From Phoronis australis (lineage: Eukaryota; Phoronida; Phoronidae), in contig NMRA01000622.1 in the NCBI GenBank assembly GCA_002633005.1, forward strand, positions 175,145-199,708: a stretch of DNA of 24,564 nt, read 5' to 3'. Under the pieces are notes generated by a model that saw only the letters and a list, made by a program, of their open reading frames with translations, had not been told where the DNA came from and did not search any database. The translations under genes and the position numbers were made by a program. Positions within the stretch are counted from its first letter, which is position 1; every line of letters begins with the position of its first letter. Shown one piece after another: positions 1 to 10,334 of the stretch.

Positions 1-2270
1 CAGCAACAGAAGAACGTGTAGAATAAACAGCCCGACTGCTATTGAATTTACTGCTGAGATATACAGGAGCCAAGCCATTGATACATCTGTATATACAACA
101 GACAGAGAGTTATTTATTTATTTGTCTTACTTTCATAAATCCCATATATCCTTTGTAGAATCTCGTATACTGTTTCCTCAAAAGATTGAAGAAGATCCCA
201 CTTCCTTCACTGCAGCCTAAATTATAATAATTTTCTTACATAACGATTGGGTACCAAAACGCATGATTTTATTTTATCATTTATTGGCTATCATTTGCCC
301 TTCTGAATGTCTTAAGTTGTTCACCTTTGTCAAGACCAGGGTCACAAAATTGTAACATACTGCTGTTAACACCTTTTCAGTAAGTTACCTTTGTTTTAAA
401 TCCTCAGTTAAAATTACACACAGTGACAGAACTTGAGTAACTATTCCCTCGGATTATGTAGTCAATATTTATTGTGACAATTAACGACTTTCCATTCAGC
501 TCTTTAAAACAAAATAATGCTCTATAACCTTTGCCAACCCTTTATATTAATGTTTGTAGCAAACTTTGAAAGCTTACAAAGTCTGCTAACTGGAACGGAC
601 AAGCGCGAGTTATTACTATCACTTTAAACTCAAATTTCTCGAAAGTGTGTAATTTTGTCTGTGGAACTTTCGATTAAATTTTAAAAACGCACTAGTAAAT
701 GAATTGAGAACCATCAAAACAAAATTGTCCTCTTAAAATACCGAAGCTCTACAAAATTGTGCCCACCGCCCAAATGTATACTTCTATGACACTTTTGTTA
801 ATATTTTAAAATCCTGTATCTCAAGAGTTATTCCACGAGACAATCAAATGAAATCAAAAATTCACTCTAGGGTTAGTATTTCAGATTCAGCTTAACCTTT
901 GTATATGTGATCGTGGCGTGGCTCTGATACAAAAATCACCAATTTGGCACTCATTGATCTCTTAATTTTTTACTTGTATGGCTTTAAAATTTCACGAAAA
1001 AATGAGTCCAAGTTTTTGCATACTGAACAACAAAGTTCCAATATGAAAATCAGGTATATCGCGTGAATGAAAGAAAATACATTATGGGATGTAAAAATCG
1101 CACATAAATCTTGAAGCACTTTTTGCAGTGTAGAAAGTTGGTGTCACTCAAGTGCTTCTACAAGCCAGTTTACGGGAATGTGGACATTGAAAGGTATGTT
1201 TATGGATAGATCGTGGATGTGCGAACAAATTTAGGAAACGAATGCTTTTTTTCTTTTTTGTATAAAATGTCCCAATATTGGGTATTCCACACTTTTTAAA
1301 CGATTTTTGCAAATTCATGAAATGGTTTCAAACGCAAGGAATTAATGAGGATCAACATTTTAGAGACCATAATGCTGTCTGACTTATCCATTCACTATTT
1401 CACTCATTGAATGTTCACAATTGACAGTGTGTCAGAAGTTACACTGGCACACGTGATGACAAGTGCCTGTTGCCAAAGCTGTTAACACTCATAGTCACTG
1501 TTTTAAGGCTGATGTAGATAATTCTGAGTTGTGCACTATTTAAAGGCGATTTGGCTAGTATTTATAACCCACTCTTTTGGGTTTGAGACTGTGTGAAGCG
1601 GGGAACCGAAAATTATTGGTTCGCTTTGATAATGAAAAAGGATACACCACAGGAAAGCTATCGACATATGCAATACAAACATGAACAGATATCAAAATCG
1701 CACAATGTGTTCAAGTTATCGCTATTTTTATGTCAAAATCGACTCACATTTTCGGATCTGGTTCCATCTTGGACGAAAAGTTACGACTAACTGTTTATGA
1801 ATTATTTTCACTAATATTCTACAAAAAAATTAGTGGCACATACCTATACCTGCCAGTCTGTACGATTCGAGAGTTGTCACCAGAATTTAATCACAGATCT
1901 TACACTTATGGAGTCGTCAAAACGCTCACAATGGCAATATTTTCAGCCGTCTGTTAACAGTGAAGATTTAACTAGGACACATTTGTAGGCACGCTGCTAT
2001 AAAAAGGAAATTTTGTCCAGTGTTTGTGCTAAAACTATGAGAAATATTCTGTTTATTTCAATGTGAAGTGCCCATTCAATTGACTCGGCTAAAACAATTA
2101 TAGTTGAAGAAAAGAAGACTTCCAAATAAGAACTGTTTCGAAACATTATCAAGGTATGATTACGTGTCACAATATGTCACGCAGTTTTTTAACATTCATG
2201 TATAAATTGTGGTCTTAGTTGGGAATGAGAAAAGACCGTTTGTTCGGCAGTAGCTGCACTCTTCTTCAAG
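1..2270. other. AT-rich intergenic stretch, no gene seen
   Basis: No frame here has recognisable protein similarity. The longest open frames are 65-75 codons, of low complexity and unlike any family I know. I see no tRNA-like fold, no clear tandem repeat and no obvious splice-bounded exon. The stretch is rich in poly-A and poly-T runs, as expected for intergenic or intronic animal DNA. Confidence 0.6.
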
Positions 2271-2372
2271 ATGGCGGTCCCTAGGAGCATTTTTGTGTAT
2301 TGCTGGGTAGCGACTGAGAACTCGGCTGTATTCCAGGTAGCCCTCAAACACGCCAAAATTGCAAACAAATAG
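2271..2372 (+). other. Short frame starting in a YY1-like ATGGCGG context
   Basis: An ATG in the context CAAGATGGCGGTC opens a 33-codon frame. After 22 codons (position 2336) the sequence reads CAG|GTAG, which could be a phase-0 splice donor. The start context matches the YY1-type element often found at animal translation starts. The protein is not recognisable. It could be a first exon of an unseen transcript or chance; I favour chance without expression data. Confidence 0.15.
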
Positions 2373-3051
2373 TTGGATGGCAGTACTTTTGAACCACATT
2401 TTTGTAATCTGTAGAAAATTTACCTTCAAAAGCTATTGTTGGCTTATGTCGCGCATCGGCCGGGAAGTGGTGGTTTTGGGGTGAAAAGTGCCAATTTTGA
2501 GTTTTTCACCCTTTTCTTAGCCTACCTTGCTTTTCAGTAGAAGTGAAAGGGCCACAAATAAGACGGAACAAATTTTCCGTGCTTATCTGTAAGGCTTGTG
2601 ACGTAAAATGAAACATTCTTCAAAACTCAGTGAGCTGTTCTGTGGCCCCTTACCATAAAACTGTTGTACGCCAAGTTAACGCATTTCATTTAATTCAACA
2701 TGCATGGCTAAGATTTACTGTTAATCGTGCAACGCTTACTGGACACCATATTATTGTTATGAGGCTTCATGTTAACTGGAGTTAAAGACCTTTGTTTGGA
2801 GCTCTTTAAACCCTGCCGGTCTTAGCTGAGGAGGGTGCGCGAGCACGTCCCCAGATCTACCCACGTGGTCACCCGCACTCAATATAACAAATTTATCAAC
2901 AATAATCCCGTGTAATTGCTGTTGGACTTTATTAAATCTCCTACTTTGCAGATCGAGACCAGAGGCGTACACGTTCGCATTGGTGCCTTACAGAATCTCC
3001 TTTGAACGAAACACAAGACAAGTCACATATGACGTGTGAGCAAGCTGGATC
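2373..3051. other. Region upstream of the phosphatase gene; possible 5' UTR acceptor
   Basis: No coding similarity was found. A small hairpin (GGGTGAAAA near 2479-2487 facing TTTTCACCC at 2503-2511) is visible. A pyrimidine-rich tract ending in TTTGCAG at about 2944-2950 could be a 3' splice site, making the bases before 3052 a spliced 5' UTR exon of the downstream phosphatase. No TATA box is clear. Confidence 0.3.
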
Positions 3052-3528
3052 ATGAACATGTCTCTATATTCCAGGCCAGTACGAGAAGTATCTAGAATAA
3101 CCGAGTACCTCTACTTAGGGGGCGAGCATGGAGCTAACAGTGCCGAATGCAAGTCACGCGGTATAACGAACGTCATTAACGCCACCACGCACTTGCCGGA
3201 CGTACCTGGATTGTCAAAGATGCGCGTGTACGTCGAAGATGAAGCGATTTCAAACTTGTCTCTATATTTCGACAGGGTGGCAGATTCTATCCATGACACT
3301 CGTATGAGAGGCGGTAAGACATACGTTCACTGCGTGGCAGGTGTGAGCCGTTCAGCCACTCTTTGCATGGCGTATTTAATGAAGTACTGCGGGATGTCGC
3401 TCTACGATGCGCATCAACATGTGCAAATACGAAGGCCCGCCATTAACCCAAACATCGGATTTTGGCAACAGCTTTTGAGGTTTGAACGCTCTCTTTACGG
3501 GAAGAATTCAGTGACCATTCGACACTGA
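3052..3528 (+). CDS. Atypical dual-specificity protein phosphatase, DUSP14/18/21-like
   Basis: This 158-residue, single-exon protein is essentially one dual-specificity phosphatase domain, which dephosphorylates phosphotyrosine and phosphoserine/threonine. The substrate cannot be read from sequence; MAP kinases or their activators are typical for the family. The domain opens with an ITEYLYLGG-type strand (16-24). The general acid is likely Asp63 in VEDEAISNL. The P-loop HCVAGVSRSA (93-102) supplies nucleophile Cys94 and Arg100. The AYLMKY helix (107-112) and the RPAINPNIGFWQQL stretch (about 135-148) are typical of DUSP14/18/21. There is no CH2/rhodanese or MAPK-docking domain, so it belongs to the small atypical class; human DUSP14 is 198 residues. 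Two in-frame ATGs lie at 3052 and 3058, both with A at -3, and I chose the first. The stop TGA is at 3526-3528. The nearest poly(A)-like hexamers are ATTAAA at 3926 and AATAAA at 4661 and 4707. The catalytic residues look intact, so I expect a functional gene. Confidence 0.9.
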   Translation: MNMSLYSRPVREVSRITEYLYLGGEHGANSAECKSRGITNVINATTHLPDVPGLSKMRVYVEDEAISNLSLYFDRVADSIHDTRMRGGKTYVHCVAGVSRSATLCMAYLMKYCGMSLYDAHQHVQIRRPAINPNIGFWQQLLRFERSLYGKNSVTIRH

Positions 3529-4994
3529 GAGCAGTCCATTATTACTGACGAGAGGTTGGCGGCCATTTCATCCCATTTCCCATAAACGGCTGGTTGAGAT
3601 TTTTTCAAACGCGTATCTCAGTGAACTTACGTCTCAAAATGGAGCAGTCACACTTTCGGAAAGGAGAAATGACTGAGGGAGCCCCCCGACACCGGAGGCA
3701 GGGTCGACACATTTGGCCCCTTAAATCCGCTGTAGTCTGATTAGGTGTGTCGAAGTGATGATGCATGTACATGTACATCACTAGGGTCATCCAGGAGCCA
3801 CATCTCATTTGCATAGAATACAGGAAAACACACCCTTATGGTTGTGGGAACGTCAGCAACGTTTGACATAGATTTCACGAGCACCATTAGACAATAGGCC
3901 TAAAACCACCGATTTTAATTGCCGAATTAAAAAAAAATTCTCTGTGTTGGTATGGATTTTTCCGACACGTCAATCAGGCTTAGTTCTTTCCATTGCGGGC
4001 GCGGGAACACGTAATCACAACTATAGCCCGTCATTGTCCAACAAAACATGTTTGCGCGGTTTTGTTACGATGGTGACTCGCAAGAAGTTGAAATACACAT
4101 GGCTCAAGCTGAGTGACCAACGCAAACACGACTCAAACTGAGTGAGTGGGAAAAGTTTTGGTCGAGATGCTCCGTACTTGAGGACGACGTAACTCCGTCA
4201 TTGCGTAATGATTCCGACGAGCGTAAAGTCCAACACTGAAGATTCGTATTCACATTAGTTTCATTCAGTTATCAGTCAACGACCGGAGAGTCAGTGGGTT
4301 GTGACAGTCAAATACCATGCACAAAGACCGTGTCTCAGTGCTACACTGACCTGCTAATATACAGTTACATCAAGAATTAAAAATGGTGCCACCAGGGCAG
4401 GATTCAATGCAAAGGAAATACCGGGTCCATCCATGTTACGATAGACTGCATTTTGCTTAACTGGGCTTTACAGTTGAACTACCAACGGTAACGTTATGAT
4501 TTGCAAAATGTAGGCCAAATTGTGTTCCACTGTGTTTCTGTGCTTTTAGCCTCGTGTCTGTAAATACAAACATAGAACTGTAGCTCTGGAATGCCAACTC
4601 CAATCTCGAGGCCGCTGAGTTTGCGCCACGCATGCGTGTGAGTTGATTGCATTCGTTAAAAATAAACTTTGTTCCGGTGCATGTACTTACTATGGAATTT
4701 ACTATCAATAAAACTTTTCGCAACTCCGCCGTTTTTCAACAGAATTGCGTAAGAGCCATATCATTAGGAAGCCCTTTGTCAGTTCTTGATGATTATACCA
4801 GAAGCAAAAGATAAATAATTTAATGGAGAATGCCACCTGATTTAAATAGTCTTTTTACCGCCTTAATCGGTCTACATCCACATCTCCTCGTATACTGTCG
4901 ATATTATCTCGCCTAGAGGTGTCGCGTTAACCTGTGAGGAAGGTGAGAAACGACGCAGCGACGTCAGTGGTTCTTTGGCAAAGTGAGTGCCGCT
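3529..4994. other. Intergenic stretch 3' of the phosphatase
   Basis: It probably includes the phosphatase 3' UTR, but no end can be fixed. Candidate poly(A) signals are ATTAAA at 3926-3931 and AATAAA at 4661-4666 and 4707-4712. Open frames of 65-88 codons resemble nothing. Near 4930-4990 the DNA becomes more CpG-rich and contains a GACGTCAG half-CRE at 4960-4967, just ahead of the THAP-like frame. Confidence 0.45.
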
Positions 4995-5153
4995 ATGGTG
5001 TGGTGTATCTTTACCGCTTGTGCGAACTATGAAGCTGCGACGAAAGCGGGCATCTCGTTTTTGCGATGTTGTCGAGAGCTCATAATGTTTCGGAAGTGGC
5101 TCGAGGTAGTGAAGAATGAAAGTACGCCGTTAATACCAAGTATGAGGCCGTGA
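4995..5153 (+). pseudogene. THAP-domain-like N-terminal fragment (exon or remnant)
   Basis: A 52-codon frame begins with ATG in a strong context (G at -3 and +4). The product resembles the first half of a THAP zinc-coordinating DNA-binding domain. Cys4 and Cys9 match the N-terminal C-x4-C pair, GISFLR at 19-24 matches the THAP G-I/V-S-F-h-R/K block, and Trp35 falls at the conserved tryptophan spacing (Trp36 in human THAP1). The expected C-x2-H pair and the C-terminal AVPxx box are missing because the frame stops at 5151. It may be a first exon (CTCGAG|GTAGTG near 5106 is a possible donor) or a decayed copy from a THAP-bearing transposon such as a P element. THAP identity rests on spacing of a few residues, so I treat it as moderate, and intactness as unproven. 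Confidence 0.45.
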
Positions 5154-6299
5154 ATTTTATCCGTTTCTGTTTGTGGTTTGCATTTCGTCGGATCGGTTGT
5201 TGATCAGTTTTTATTATGGAGAATTGTAGTTGGCCATGGAAACATAAACAATTACAATTAATATAGGACGTGAGAACATAACTTTTATTTATATAACCTG
5301 ATTGATAACTGACTCGTTCGTGAAGCTTCCGTTTGGTCCTCTGGATGTAGGATGTTTCAGCCAATGAGTTCTATTTCTCAGCCCTAAAAACGTCATAAGC
5401 ACACCTTTTTAGATGCGGTGCAAAAACAGCATGTTCCGAGAGGCACATTTGCGCTTCTCCAAGAATTCGTTTCACTTGAGGAATTTCGTGGCAGCAAACG
5501 CAAGCGTCAGTCGTTTCCATTATTGTGCGGTTAGCTCATGGACAAGTCATTCAAACCGTTTTCGAAACTATCCATACGTTTCGTTGTCTGCACGTTTACG
5601 GAGCCTCTCTAGTATTTCTTGATCAGTGTATTCTTGTGAAACCTTTCGTCGGATGAGCACTGGTCTAAGTTCAGAGTGCAAGTTGCCACGTTGACGTTTG
5701 CTTTTTGCGTTCTGTTTCAAAATGAATTATTCTCACCCTAATCAATGCTTATATGAAACTGAAACTCAGTCTTTCTCATTAGATAGAATTTGTAATGCCT
5801 TGGTGTGTTCGTGAGTGAAAATGTTTTGAGAAGACAGGAATGAATAAATCACTGCGTTACCCGCCTTAGATCCACTAATAAACTAATTGACCGCCCTGGC
5901 ACCAACGAGGCCATGTGAGACGCATGCTAATTCAGTGTTTGCTGACAGAAAGCTGTTGTGAAACCATAACTCAATTTTATATCCCATGGTCAGATGTTTG
6001 GGGAATATTTTTTTAGATATTCATATGCATTATTCGAATCATTGTTACTGTACAACTTTTGCCCTGACGGTTCTGTGGAAGGCTAACCTGACTTCGCGGT
6101 CGCGACAAGCTAGTTAGTTTATTTGCAGTTTCGCAGCTAATTCACCAAAATAATCAGCGAGTACGTTTTTCTTTGGCTCACTAGTATAGTCTTTTCGTGA
6201 TTGGAAGTTTAGTTTTCAACTTTGGCTGCTTTACGTTCGTCAGTGATACCTAGTCTCGGGGTCGCAATTTCTAATGCGCAGGCATAACGCTCGATGGAG
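5154..6299. other. Intergenic stretch, no complete gene
   Basis: A 69-codon frame at 5413-5622 is unrecognised. Near 5425-5450 a different frame reads C-S-E-R-H, loosely like the missing C-x2-H half of the THAP fragment but with one extra residue. Nothing else is convincing: no repeats, RNA fold or exon with flanking splice sites. Confidence 0.4.
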
Positions 6300-6302
6300 T
6301 GT

Positions 6303-6378
6303 CTCAGTGATAAAGAATTTCAACAACGCCATGTGTTTTTACCATCCCGAGTACGTCCACCGGAAAAAATGTGTTTGT
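6303..6378. repeat. Dispersed repeat fragment, copy 1
   Basis: The stretch around AAGAATTTCAACAACG and GTACGTCCACCGG matches, in the same orientation, the stretch near 15690-15765 (AAGAAGTTCAACAAAG, GTACGTCCACCGG) in BHMT intron 4. The two copies are interrupted by mismatches and short indels. The family is unknown. The open frames on both strands here seem to be by-products of it. Confidence 0.45.
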
Positions 6379-6574
6379 CATTTTCTCCCCCAAAATCACA
6401 AACCCAGAACTGCCTCTGTCCCAGCCCTAGAGACCGTGGGAACAGGTGTTGCTTTTGCTTGTATTTCACGACAGGCAAAAACAAGTACGAACCAACATAG
6501 CTGCTCTGAGTTCCCAAGCGTGAGAGATAATCAGCGATATAGACCGGCAGCCCAGAGCACTTAGCATAGATGAA

Positions 6575-6843
6575 CGAGGTACCAACATCTGACCACGGGA
6601 GCATTTAAAGTCCATCTCAGTATGTACAGAAATGGACGTCTGCCGTTGTCTGCACTCTGGGTGTGACCCCTGGGGGCCTTACAAAGACCCCAAAAATGAG
6701 CTAGACTAGATATTCGAGGTACCAACCAAAACTGATTTAAAACGAACAATAATACCGCACTGAACACCGAATGACCCATGACAGACAAATTGCACTCTGG
6801 AATGGGTCCGGCAGAAGCCAAAAAAGGACCCCCCAAAAATGAG
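6575..6843. repeat. Degenerate 140-bp tandem duplication, about two units
   Basis: CGAGGTACCAAC occurs at 6575 and 6715. GCACTCTGG occurs at 6652 and 6792. Both pairs are exactly 140 bp apart. Each unit ends in a CCCCAAAAATGAG block. The second unit abuts the unresolved base at 6844. The 61-127 codon frames on the minus strand across this stretch show no family similarity and are best ignored. Confidence 0.6.
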
Positions 6844-6844
6844 N
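6844..6844. other. Ambiguous base (N)
   Basis: This is the only non-ACGT base in the window. It lies at the join between the 140-bp tandem units and a fragment of the long inverted-repeat family, so it is probably an unresolved assembly position in repeats. Confidence 0.95.
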
Positions 6845-6918
6845 ACGCACCTAAAAGTACGACCGCCCCACCAGAAAATAGGACCGCCGGGGACTAAACA
6901 TGACCCGGCGCCGGGGAT
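6845..6918. repeat. Truncated fragment of the long inverted-repeat family
   Basis: The run of GACCGCCCCACCA, GGACCGCC and GGACTAAACATGACC motifs matches the right-arm stretch near 12998-13065 in the same orientation, with scattered substitutions. Only the subterminal short-repeat part of the family is present here. It shows that the family occurs at least three times in this window. Confidence 0.6.
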
Positions 6919-7669
6919 TGAAACCGCAGTGACAAGCAAGTGAAGATTTACTACCGGTAGGCCTACACAGATCATACGTATGCATATGCAGGTCTCGTGC
7001 CGATTACTCCAACGAAATCTTTTGTGCGCTACAGGAAACTTCGCTTTGTAACACGCGGCGCTTTTGAGTTTTAACCACAAACCAACCATGTTGCACGCTT
7101 TTGAGCTAAATAATTATAACTTTATCCACTGCGAAAGTGTTAGAACAAAATGAAAATCGTTTTCTCGGCAATTTGACGTTTTAGTCAAGAAAAAACGGGC
7201 GTCCTGGTTCTCGGGTGAAGCATCATAACTAGCCTTTGTGCGGCAAAGCAGTATACCTGGGAGTAATAAAAGTCCTAGAGTGTACTAAATATACAGCTTG
7301 GCGCCGATGTGGGTAAAACACTGAACATATAAAATCTTCACCGAATTAGTGTTATTAACGACACTCTTCCTTGAGTAAACTAAATTATTTATTAGCGGTC
7401 TTCGGGAAAAATTGTCGTTCTGTCGTTATTCTGCTGCTTTTTGAGATGCGTTCTTTTAGGTCGGCTTACGTTGACCAGTTCCTTAATTTTTTCACCGTTC
7501 AGTCAACTCTTAATCTTCTCTTCTGCGTACATCAATGGCACGACAAATTATTGGTACTGGTTTCATTTTGTCATAAGTTTTTAGTATTTTAATACCAGCA
7601 AATCGAATTTCAGAACAAATCGTGCTGCTGCGAAGTTGAGTCATCCGATTTTCCGAAAGATGTCGAAAA
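6919..7669. other. Intergenic stretch, nothing recognised
   Basis: No recognisable coding similarity, tandem repeat or RNA gene was seen. A 73-codon frame at 7371-7592 has no family resemblance. Confidence 0.5.
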
Positions 7670-7934
7670 TTTTAGGAAATGGCGCGTGCTCATGTCACGA
7701 GCGCGACAGACTTTTATGTTACATTAGGCAAACAAATGACTTTCATTAGATTGTTTTTCACTCTTAAAAGTGGCTGCAACCTGCAAGGTGAGTGTTGATT
7801 GACTCCTAGATTTTGCATGCGCCTGCTCCGCTCGCTAGCTCTACATGTTGCATAAGTTTCACGACGAGGTGACGAGCAGAACTATAATACCCGGGCTGTG
7901 GGAAATTTCGGGGATGTAACGGAGCTCAATAATT

Positions 7935-8390
7935 ACGCACGAGGTACCTAAACTACACGGTCAACGGACTCATAAACACGGGCACGGACGCATGAACACA
8001 ACTCACGGACCTGCAAACACCGTCCCGGCACTGACTCACACTAAAAAACACGGGAACGGACTCACAAAACACGATCCACGCACCCAAATACACGGGACAC
8101 GGACTCATATTCACGAGGAAACACGGTTAACGGACCGCCAAACAGCGGGTCACGGACTCATCGGCTTCCTATGTCAGCTGACGTCTTCATTTTGTCCGTG
8201 ACCCGTCGTGTGTTTGGCGGTCCGTTAACCGTGTTTCCTTGTGAATATGAGTCCGTGTCCCGTGCATGTGGGTGCGTGGATCGTGTTTTGTGAGCCCGTT
8301 CCCGTGTTTGTGAGTCAGTGGACGGTGTTTTCAGGTCCGTGAGTCGTGTTTATGAGTCCGTTGACCGTGTAGTTTAGGTACCTTGACGCA
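7935..8390. mobile_element. Foldback (TU/FB-like) element with 5-bp target-site duplication
   Basis: The element spans 7940-8385 and is a near-complete hairpin. It begins CGAGGTACCTAAACTACAC and ends with the reverse complement CAAGGTACCTAAACTACAC. Arm 1 (7940-8157) pairs with arm 2 (8194-8385) across a loop of about 36 bp; arm 1 has roughly one extra internal unit. Each arm is built of 20-21 bp units of the type CACGG-n-ACGGACTCA. ACGCA flanks it at 7935-7939 and 8386-8390. The unoccupied right arm of the host repeat (near 13165-13175) has a single ACGCA at the matching place, so it acts as an empty-site control. Tandemly repeated inverted arms are the hallmark of foldback elements such as sea urchin TU and Drosophila FB. 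No protein is encoded; the 69-codon frame at 7992-8201 is repeat read-through. Confidence 0.85.
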
Positions 8391-8496
8391 GTCAGTGCTA
8401 CCAAGCTTTATTTTGGCGAGTCTTTACACAGCCAGCTGACCGGTTACGTAATCACAAGCAGTATCATACAAAGACATTGATAACTACATATTGTCT

Positions 8497-8666
8497 GGCG
8501 GTCATGTTCAGTCCCCGGCGGTCCTGTTTTCTGGTGGGGCGGTCATGTTTTTAGGTGGGTCAGTCTCGTTTTCTGGTGCGACGGTCCCAATTGATCCCCG
8601 GAGGTCCTGTTTTGGGTGAGTCAGTCCGATTTAGAGGACCGGCGGTCATGTTGTTTCTCACCCGTG
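8497..8666. repeat. About 20-bp short tandem repeats in the left arm
   Basis: Degenerate units of the form GGCGGTCCTGTTTTCTGGTG recur, with starts near 8497, 8517, 8538, 8558, 8579, 8600, 8619 and 8641, a period of 20-23 bp. The block occupies the inner end of the arm. The same array in reverse complement occupies 12891-13070 in the right arm, and part of it is at 6845-6918. Confidence 0.75.
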
Positions 8667-10334
8667 CATTAAACTGAATGACCAGTTACTAGTTAGTACA
8701 GGACAACGTCGCTATCTCGAAATCAGGATTAAACCGGTTTCAACAGCGAGGTGTTAGCCTAGCGTACATCGACACTCATACACAACCACTTTGAAGTGGT
8801 TACCGACAACTGAGAGCAACTGATGGAAACTGATCGATTTGAGAGTCTGGCCGATGTGCGTCTTTTTACCATTGACGGCGTACAGCTGATCGCTCGGTTG
8901 CCGTCAGTTGCACATGTTCTACTTTCTCGCCACCGGTTCCACTCAGTTTCGCTGGTCTATACCGAAGTACGCCCTTGCTGCAGCTAGTGATGGTGACCAT
9001 TTAACGTACATGTGGTGGTCATGCGACCTAATTTTATTCTATAAAGTGTACGGAATTTTTGTAATAAATTGAAGTCATATTCGTCTTTGTTATATTACGC
9101 AAAAACTAGGCCTTTTTATTGAAAACGTTAAAATGCGTTTTTGAGATTGATAAATAAATAATAAATTTGGAAAGTTTCAGCAAATTATACCAAGCCGTTT
9201 TTGAAAACCCCTTTAATTTCCTAGAATTTCAAATACAGTCGATTTGCCGAAGCCGAGAAAAAACCGATTTAATTGGGACGAGTGAAAATCTCAAAGTCTT
9301 CGGTTAATTATACGGTAAAAAACTTGTTTTCGGTCAATATAACCTATACATGCCTTTATTGTTAGTTATTTCAGCATTCAATCGTAATGTCAACAGAATA
9401 TGCAGTGCGTAATTACTTAAAGTCCTTATCTCAAAATGCCAAGGTTGCTCTTGTTTTGGACTTGTCATACTTATGTGCTCGAACGAGCCCCCTATTTGGA
9501 GAAATGGAAAGGTCTGCCTCCGTCAGGCAGAGAAGCAAGAACTCCGAAATAAGTAGAAAACGTGACAAAAGTCCACTGAAGGCAGGAATTACATAAATTT
9601 GGCGTCTGCAATTCATAGCCCCGAAAACACCCAGTGAATCTTACAGTCAGAGGGAAAACATTCTCAAAAATTCGAGCCCCTCCATTTTTTAGGCTTGGTG
9701 TGCTCATGCAAAGTCTGGGCAAATCTCTCTTGAAAGCCAACAACTTTGCACAGTTTGCCAGAAGGCTCCCAAGTTCTACATAAACCTCGTTTTAGCGAGC
9801 GCCGGCTGTGGCCACAGGGACTCGGTAGGCCTAAGGGTAGCCTTGGCGCAAAGCTGTATACTAAAAAGCTGTATCATGACGATAGTCGATCTTCATACTG
9901 GCTGCTGGCAGGCTAGCTAACCTCAGGGCTGTCGCGGCAGTGTGAATCAGGACTAACCCGGCAGCCTGTAATTTTATGCAAGTGTCTGAAACTACCTTTG
10001 TAGGTATACGGCATTTATGATTTGAACCTTTTACTTCAACAAAACTGCTTGCAACCGCATGCCTTTACCGTTAGCCAGTGTCTGGTCTCGGTCCGCACGA
10101 GGTCCGATATGCTGCGGCCCCAACTCCGGCAAAATAATTTCTGTCAAAATTTATTCGCCAAATTTTGTCAGCAATTTCGATACAATTATCCGTATTTTGA
10201 TTTCATTAACGTTAAGGGGCGCTGTCGTTTATTTTATCCCCGTTTGCAGGCTGGTAACAAACACTGCGGTCGCACAGACGGCGTATACTGGGTTCCTGAA
10301 TAAATAGTGCTTCCGGATTCGCGGTATGTTCAAA
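8667..10334. other. BHMT far-upstream region, no gene seen
   Basis: I found no recognisable coding sequence. A short perfect palindrome lies at 8784-8801 (AACCACTT-TG-AAGTGGTT). Several 60-93 codon frames at 9387-10307 on both strands overlap each other and have no family resemblance. Positions 9040-9320 are AT-rich. Confidence 0.5.

Larger units (their letters stand above)
7670..8666 (+). mobile_element. Left arm of a long inverted repeat (about 545 bp plus nested insertion)
   Basis: This arm is the reverse complement of about 12891-13431. Shared blocks in order include GGCGCGTGCTCATGTCACGA, GCATGCGCCTGCTCCGCTCG, GCCCGGGAAATTTCGGGG-like sequence, CCAAGCTTTATTTTGGCGAG, GGTTACGTAATCACAAGCAG, and a terminal GGCGGTC-type short-repeat block ending in CTCACCCGTG. 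After removing the nested foldback (7940-8385 plus its 5-bp duplication) the arm is about 546 bp, close to the 541 bp of the right arm. I could not identify target-site duplications at the outer or inner ends, nor any transposase frame. It is either one of two oppositely oriented copies of a non-autonomous element or one end of a large foldback. It lies about 3 kb upstream of the BHMT start. Confidence 0.8.

Noticed and set aside
3111-3299. 62-codon minus-strand frame
   Set aside because: It is a shadow of the phosphatase coding sequence on the opposite strand.
6706-7089. 127-codon minus-strand frame
   Set aside because: It crosses the N at 6844, the 140-bp tandem units and a mobile-element fragment. 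No domain is visible.
7992-8201. 69-codon His/Thr-rich frame
   Set aside because: It is the translation of tandem units in the foldback arm and loop.
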